Of a DNA stretch of 64,000 nt, positions 57,817 to 64,000 are shown piece after piece. Each line of letters opens with the position of its first letter. Position 1 is the first letter of the stretch. Location of the stretch: the NCBI GenBank assembly GCA_002794785.1, contig NBBA01000004.1:2046001-2110000 (forward strand), in the 5' to 3' direction. The stretch comes from Coniferiporia sulphurascens. Lineage: Eukaryota > Basidiomycota > Agaricomycetes > Hymenochaetales > Hymenochaetaceae. The position numbers were made by a program, and so were the translations under genes. The notes under the pieces are model-generated. The model did not search any database. It was not told the DNA's origin and saw nothing but the letters and a program-made list of their open reading frames with translations.

Positions 57817-60800
57817 TTAAAGAAGGGTATTATGTCGTGATCCATGAGTGCCTGTCTCATTCCTCATTCCTCTTGTGAGGGTAAGGAGAAGGTTCTCAAT
57901 ACGTGCTTGTCGTTCCTACGTGAACACTGAGCACCGAGGTACTAGGAATATTGTACAGAAGGACTTACCTGAAGCTCTTTCATCTCGTCCTTCAGCCTCT
58001 GTACGGGTAGATCCCTGATGCCCTCAAGAACATGTTCCAGTCTTCTTACCCCGGCCATCGTCTCCTCTGTTATAGCCACTGGTGTCACAGCCGCACTACT
58101 CTCCGAAGCAGACATCACCAAACGCGGGGCACCGAACAACCGCGCAAGCGGACTCGGATCCTTCAGAATCGGAACACCCAGGCCGCCTGCTTGCTCGTTA
58201 TTCGATGTTGTACTTTCCTTTGGCTGACGCCGTGGCGAGCGTGGCATGCCAGGCGAAGGAAGTCCACCGTCCGGTGATCCTGGTACGCTTCTCACACGGC
58301 GCCGCGACGGCGTGCGCGAGCGCATACCCTTGCGCATGTTTTCGTGTGATGTGAGCGAGCGTAACTCGGGTCGTACATCGTCCAAGTCATCAAAGCCGTC
58401 AAAGAGACCATTCTCTTGTTCGTCGGAGAGCTCGATCTCAAAAATCGCATCGTAGAGTGTGTGCGCGTTCGAGCCGACAAGTGCCTCGACAAGTGGCATC
58501 TTCTTCAAGTTTCGAGGCAGAGAGTTGTAGAGGTGATGTGCGGTCTCTTTACCAGACGTGCGGAATTCCTGACCCGGAGCGAAGAAGCGCTCGTATAGTC
58601 CAATAATTATCAAGATAGGGAAAGACTGAGAACGAGTGTCAATAAACAAAGGCCGCTGTAATCAAAGAGCACCGAATATCTTACGGTCAATCGTATTAAA
58701 AACACGTTCACTGAGTGCAGGGCGCGAGGAGAGAGTACCCAGCTGAGAGGGAGAAGCACCATGTATGCAACAAGATTGAACGGTGGCTGATAACTGAACA
58801 AAGCATCCGTCTTGACCCTGTGATAAAAATCAGCTTCGATAATGCTAGGTGCACGAATATGGACCTTACCCTTCGATCGTAGAAATCGTGAACTGAAATA
58901 GATACTGCCACCAAACATGTAAACCAAACTCACTAACGAGGGTGAAGGCTTAACTTACTTCTTGTCTTGCGTTCTAAAAAATAAAAATAATTCGGTCACC
59001 TTATAATCAGCAGCACTGGAGATAGCTTACCTCATTGATTCGCGCAAAGGTATTCGACAAAATCGAAATGAGGACTGTGAATATTAGACTCAAGTACAAC
59101 CCCATTACTCATAATAGATGTCTTACTTGTCAGCAGTAAAGTGTTTGATAGAGCGGCGAACGTCGTCATCAGAATCGGTCCGAAGATCTTGTGAAAACTC
59201 TCCGCCTGGGAGAAACTGAGGTATGTGTTACCGAACCAAATCTGCACCATTAGCCACGTTATTTTCTTCAATGGCCATTGATCATGGTCGGCTACCGATG
59301 GTATCAGACATTTCTATATGACACGTGACAAAATACAAAGTGGGGATGACATACCCAGTGTCCATAGAGTAAACAGCAGTCCAGAGAAGCAGACAGCGGC
59401 TACACACATGAAGAAGACGAAATCGACGACCATTCCCCGCAGAGCACTAGAACGCACTTTCAGCAATAATTTACACATATGTACGGAAGACACTCACAGA
59501 ATAACAACATTGTTCTTGATCGCGAAGAACGCCAGCCTGTGCCATGCGTGAGGCATGCCACGGTATAGTAGAAACATAGTCGTCGTACCTCGGGAAAAGG
59601 ATGCATGCGCCGCAAGCGAGGACATCGAACGCAAGGTCGGATAGATAATCTAGTTGACACTTGAGCTGCGCATCATATGCAGGGGAGTTCACTTACGGTT
59701 CCCCTGCACCAAGCCCTTCACACGCAGTCCGAAGTACGTGAGGAAAATTAACAAAAATGATGTGTCGAAGACATTCCACATCTGTGATTTTTCTTTCTGA
59801 GGACATCATAATTAGTCAAAGCGGAGATGACTCACGCTAGCCATGTAGACTGGCGAAGGATAGGTTTAGGCTTCAGTACACAGCTTCAAGCTAGCACAGA
59901 AGTACTCACTGCCCCATCCATGCTCACGAGCCTGTGCATACTCTTCTAAGACGAACGCCAGTGCAAATATAATGAAGGCCCCTTCCCATTTTCCGAGGTG
60001 ATCAAAGTCTTGGTCTATTTTGTGACAAATCAGTTAGCCGGAGAAGCATATATAATGGCGATACTTCTTACTTGATAGACAGAGACAGAACGTCAACATT
60101 AATATCATGAAGTTGAGGAATTCAAGTATGGCGCCATATTTGGGCACGCGAAGACTTGACATAAGTAAGTGTTAATCGTATTAGATTGACTTCATGACAA
60201 ACCGATAATGGTTCAAAAAGGGTGCTTTTCGGCTGTCATAAATTTCAACCGCCCGGGGCTTGTAATTGTCTGCCAGAAGAGAATGGTTTGAGACCGTTGA
60301 AAGGACAATACGCCCCAAATGAATATCATTGACAATGGTCTGAACAACAGTGGATGATAAAAAGGCTTTTGCTTTTGTCGCAATAGCCATCTGGAAAAGA
60401 CCTACGTTATGATTTTAATACTCATTGATTTTTCAATTACACGCACCTCCAAGGCACTAGTTGGATCGTCCAAATCCTTTTCGTCTCCACCCAACGCATC
60501 TCTGACGTCTTCGACGACATCCTCTGGGGCGCCCGCAATCGGGCTCCACGTCGTTGTGAGCACCGAAGCTAGCACCAGCTTGTCATTTGCAAATTGGCGG
60601 ACGAGCTTCATTGCGAGAAGCTCGCACATCATCGCGCGCGAAGCCATGATGTTCGCGTCCGCAAGGTTTTCATCCACCAGGTGGATGAAGTGGGAGCGAA
60701 CGACGAGACATGCATAAACGACCGCCATGTTGTTTAGTTTCGCATACTTGTACACCAAGGGCCGTATAATGGCGAAATTAACGTCGGAGGCCGTGAGTTG

Positions 60801-61098
60801 TCTGTCCCACAGTTATTAAGTGAAGAAAGGAGCAAAATACTATGTTTAGTACGTACTCCCAGGTCAAGGCCGAGTCTGGCTGGCTGTCTCAGCAAAATAT
60901 GTTATACCAGAAGGCATCACGCTCACCAATGTTTTCCTAAAAAGAATGTAAGCCACCTGTATCAGGAGACGCGTGGTTTCCAACTTGAATGCTCACCGTA
61001 ACGTCCTTCTTCAGATGGCATATCAACGGGAAAACGCGTACTTCGGACAAGCAGTCGGACGAAGGAGAGAGGAGAATCGTTTGCTCCTCCGCATCCAT
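57817..61098 (-). CDS. Yvc1/TRPY-type vacuolar cation channel, about 775 aa
   Basis: TRP-like Ca2+-permeable channel of the fungal vacuole. About 19 exons; those fixed best are 61098-60997, 60936-60927 (10 nt), 60887-60857, 60801-60447, 60390-60203, from 60154, from 59291, 58625-57969 and 57915-57817. The N-terminal cytosolic domain reads VFPLICHLKKDVT, LTASDVNFAIIRPLVYKYAK, VVYACLVVRSHFI. The membrane part follows: VPKYGAILEFLNFMIL, WEGAFIIFALAFVLEEYAQA, MWNVFDTSFLLIFLTYFGLR, AFFAIKNNVVIL, RGMVVDFVFFMCVAAVCFSG, then a pore region KKITWLMVQIWFGNTYLSF, and FAALSNTLLLTILISILSNT. The C-terminal tail has an acidic patch (ELSDEQENGLFDGFDDLDD), an Arg/Ser/Pro stretch and KDEMKELQERQARIENLL. The microexons and small exons make automatic models prone to error. 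The pore order and aromatic signatures make the family firm. Confidence 0.88.
60927..60936 (-). other. 10-nt microexon in the Yvc1-like gene
   Basis: GAAAACATTG between a ...tttttag acceptor and a gtgagc donor. It is the only choice that keeps phase between KKDVT and DSQPDSALTWEQL and supplies E-N-I. Confidence 0.6.
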
Positions 61099-62431
61099 GT
61101 CAACAGGCAGCTGTCGAAGGCTGAAGTCGGCACGGAAGATGAATTGGACTTGGTGCAGGAGCGGCCACCAGTGCCAGCAGCCACTCCAGAAATCACTTGG
61201 TCGGCAGCCGCATAGCCGCCCGTGACTACATGTATGCGATCACGTGATATGAGGCGCCCGTTGGGAAATAGCCTATGCGAGTGGCTGTGTTGTGGATCGA
61301 CATTCCCCAGCTAAGAAAATGATCAAGAAAACACAGAAAATAATGCCAGTGATAGGGCCAGCCTCAGTGATTTTCTGTACCAAATTCTTTTTGCTTAGGG
61401 CACTTTGTGGCACTTATTCTCATTTTGTTGGGTTATCCCAGACTGTGAGGCAGCAGGCTCACTCCGCGAACCCTCAAAAGGCTATGCGCTAATGCACAAG
61501 GTAGTACATATGCAGTACTGGTGTGAGATTCGCTCCTTTCCGCCTCTACTCAGTCTGCTGACACATACTCTTGCCTAGAACCACAGGGCTCCCCATATTG
61601 TCTGGCACGATTCTGAATTATATGCGGGCAGCGCAATGGTACGTCATTTTTCTATATGGCCTGTTGCTTACTGTAGTCGTATACATAGTACGTCGTACGT
61701 CGTTATAGTCACTGTATAAATAATGACCGGGAACCGGTAAAAATTATTGCGGGTGCATTGCGCCTGGACAGGCAGGGGCCGAGTGGGGGTATTTGGTGCT
61801 AGTCAGTCCTTCACTGTTTCCTCCCCTCCTGAGACTCTTTAGCATTTAACAGTCTCAATTTGGGGGGAGGGCGCCCCGTTCCTCCCTCTCTCTCCCGTTC
61901 CTTTCTGCATCCGTTGTATGGACACGCCTCGGGGAGTAGCTCGCTAAATGTACTCTTGTTGAGACACTCTAGAATATAGTGGATGATACTAGTGGCCCGG
62001 GTAGGTAGGCTAAATGAACATTTCTTAGTTGCATCGATAAAGTAGGATACGCTGAGATTTCCATGAATCACAAGCGAACATCGTTTGGACTCGGGATATA
62101 CATATATATTTAGTCTGTATCGACACCGAATGTCCGGACACATTTTGTACAAGGAACGGTATCAGGACGAGTCTCAAAGTTTTGTGGCTTTGGTCTTGAG
62201 TCTAAACGCTTATGGCGCCCAAATACAATGCCGGAAGCCAGGAACCAACCCCCATATAAATCCGAGGCACGCTTAGGCTTTTGTATACGTAACAGAGAGC
62301 CACTAGGGTCCGTGATTAGCCCCTGTCGATTGCGCACCGGTACGCAGCAACTACGGTAGTCATACACGCACACATTAGGTCAAGGATTTACCAAGGAATA
62401 CGAAATGAAGCACAGCTCGATCCCACAAGTA
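61099..62431. other. Intergenic, no gene supported
   Basis: Promoter of the Yvc1-like gene and 3' flank of the small PINIT-like gene. Apart from the ATCACGTGAT palindrome no feature was recognised; frames at 61811-62152 and 62110-62373 (-) are unsupported. Confidence 0.5.
61239..61248. promoter_or_regulatory. ATCACGTGAT palindrome upstream of the Yvc1-like gene
   Basis: Perfect 10-bp palindrome 141 bp upstream of the ATG at 61098, identical to the one at 8383-8392. Candidate bHLH-factor site. Confidence 0.35.
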
Positions 62432-63481
62432 TCACACGGGCGGCTTCCATTGCAGGAATGCGCGTGTGCGAACGATCTCCTGAAACCTCCTTTTCTTCCT
62501 TGCATGGGAAACCTGTTTCTCAGATGGACATACGGCCCATACGACGAAAATAAAATCGGAAGTGTCTGTTACGTGAGTTATCCGTAATTCGTTGTTTCCC
62601 TCGTTGATGAAAGCTGTTATGTCGATGGGACCTTCCTGACAAGTCTAAATATCATCTTAAGGGTAGATCTCAAATAACAAATATGAGTATAACAACGTAC
62701 CAAATCGAATGGCGACCACACGCGGTTGTGCCTTTCTATGTAAAACCAGGCAACTGGCCAGGTAGGTTCGGCAGTTTTAATTTTCTCCAGAACACTTTCA
62801 GCTGCTGTTAAACCGGAAAAAGTGCCCTTTAGGTAGCAGCAAAAGTCGACTCTTATGAATTCCGACTTGGAGGAACTTTATAAACGGCAGAACATAAGAA
62901 TACATTTTTGCTACTTAACGGGAACAGACGTACCCCAGATCTTCGAGCCCTTCACTCCATCTCTTGGCGGCATCGGCCATTTCCTGACTAACGCTGAAAT
63001 TGCATGAGATGATACTCGCAGGACTGCGGCCGGGAACGAAGGCCCATATACCAGGCGTTGATTTCGGCAAGTCCAACGATGCAGAGTATAAACTGTCTTC
63101 ACCGAGGTAACTAACCCTCGGCGCATCAGAGCTACTCTCTTCTCTTGGGGGTGTCTGTATGCGCGGTCCTTCCACAAATCTGCCCTTCCAGAGCTGTGAT
63201 TCCCCTTCTTCCGGCTCATCCATCACAATATCTGTGTCACCCTCTTTATTCTTTATCTTTGGGCTGCCAGCAAGGGTCCTCGTCGTCTTGAATTGGTCTG
63301 TGAGTGTATCCAGAAATGATTCGGCTTCCTGCACCGTGTTTTGTTTCACTGCAGGGCCCTTATTCGATTCACGTTGCGAGAGTGGTGGAAACGGCGAGGC
63401 GTTCAGGATAGGGCGTCCCGGGTCAGTCTGATTGGACGCTGTGTCCTGATCGAGACGCTGAGGATTTGCGCAAGAGCTCAT
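62432..63481 (-). CDS. Smaller protein with PINIT-like C-terminal domain, 281 aa
   Basis: Three exons: 63481-62934, 62794-62701 and 62635-62432, joined in phase with gt...ag introns of 139 and 65 nt. The N-terminal 170 residues are polar and disordered (SQRESNKGPAVKQN; DIVMDEPEEGESQLW). Then SPASIISCNFSVSQEMADAA, EPTWPVAWFYIERHNRVWSP, EGPIDITAFINEGNNELRIT, TSDFIFVVWAVCPSEKQ and a basic helix (HARKKRRFQEIVRTRAF). This parallels the end of the 879-aa protein at 54614-57606 segment by segment, though with low identity. The first exon's ATG at 63481 is preceded in frame by unconserved sequence. Function unknown; a SUMO-ligase-like scaffold or DNA-repair adaptor are guesses. The acceptor of exon 2 (gaaag) is the weakest link. 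Confidence 0.55.
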
Positions 63482-64000
63482 TACAGTTAATTTTGTGCTA
63501 TGCCTCCATACTAAGTTTGTGACCAGCCAGATCATATGCCAGTAAATCTTGCTCCAGAGATGAAGCCTATTCTCGTGTTGTATCTGACGATCCGTCGGAG
63601 TCAACCGCGCGTACCAGTGGATATGTTCGAGGGTCTGGCGATGTCGTATTACTCCAGATATTTGAGACTAAAACTTGCAACAGATTATGAGAGGTCGAAG
63701 ATACGATTGGCTGGACAAATTGGTCCCGGGCCTCGGCGGATAGTGAAGTGACTGCAGTGGATATCTTCTTTTAGGCCAAAAGGAATAGTGCGAGTTCAAG
63801 TAAGTGGGGATAAGAGAGTCTGTGCATGGCGGTAAAACAAAACCGCCTCGAGCGCTGGACGCCCAGTCTGAGTCGGGGACGCCGCCGAATATGACTGCGG
63901 GACGGGAGAAACTTCGAAAACTATTCACCGATCGGATCACTAATCACCGGCATGAAGCGCTCATACAGTACAGCTTCCGTTCTGGGAATGAGTTCGACGT
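63482..64000. other. Window end, no gene supported
   Basis: Upstream region of the small PINIT-like gene. Frames at 63536-63751 (+) and 63668-63940 (-) are short, overlap and lack motifs. Confidence 0.5.

Overview
The window looks like nuclear DNA of a filamentous basidiomycete, most likely an agaricomycete. Nearly every gene is split by short introns (about 50-60 nt, gt...ag, ctnay-like branch sites), genes lie on both strands with short divergent promoters, and several products are of types known from mushrooms (GIT1-like permease, Ssp1-type CaMKK, YANK kinase, Whi5-like repressor, MLKL-like kinase). No mobile element, CRISPR array or bacterial-type operon was seen. Exon chains were assembled by hand, from splice consensus, codon phase and remembered family patterns; no database was searched.

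Layout. 1-5.0 kb: no gene recognised. 5.0-8.0 kb (-): hypothetical protein, five exons. 10.8-11.0 kb (+): small secreted cysteine-rich peptide with a probable 3'UTR intron. 12.4-14.9 kb (-): GIT1/phosphate-type MFS permease with 13 exons. 15.7-16.6 kb (-): SEM1/DSS1. 18.3-18.7 kb (-): 94-aa unknown protein. 19.3-21.9 kb (-): Hst3/Hst4-type sirtuin. 23.6-26.2 kb (-): Whi5/Nrm1-type repressor. 29.4-33.5 kb (-): CaMKK-type kinase with a very long tail. 35.3-38.1 kb (-): UPF0014/FetB-like membrane protein with a 1.4-kb intron, divergent from a YggS/PLPBP gene (38.3-39.4 kb, +). 39.8-40.5 kb (-): PP1 inhibitor of the PPP1R11/Ypi1 family. 41.0-42.7 kb (-): YANK/STK32 kinase. 44.6-45.9 kb (+): PrpF-family isomerase, intronless. 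46.5-51.2 kb (+): a 1,282-aa protein with an MLKL-like helical N-terminus, a TKL kinase domain and a further C-terminal domain. 51.7 kb (-): tRNA-Val(CAC). 52.4-54.4 kb (-): DNA polymerase delta subunit 3, divergent from an 879-aa protein with a PINIT-like C-terminus (54.6-57.6 kb, +). 57.8-61.1 kb (-): Yvc1/TRPY vacuolar channel with 19 exons. 62.4-63.5 kb (-): a smaller relative of the PINIT-like protein.

Most genes are housekeeping and do not form a pathway cluster. The strongest candidate for something new is the MLKL-like kinase, which has the domain order of animal necroptosis executioners plus an extra module. The second is the pair of PINIT-like genes flanking the channel gene. Calcium signalling (Yvc1, CaMKK) and cell-cycle or DNA maintenance (Whi5-like, sirtuin, POLD3, SEM1) recur, which may be chance.
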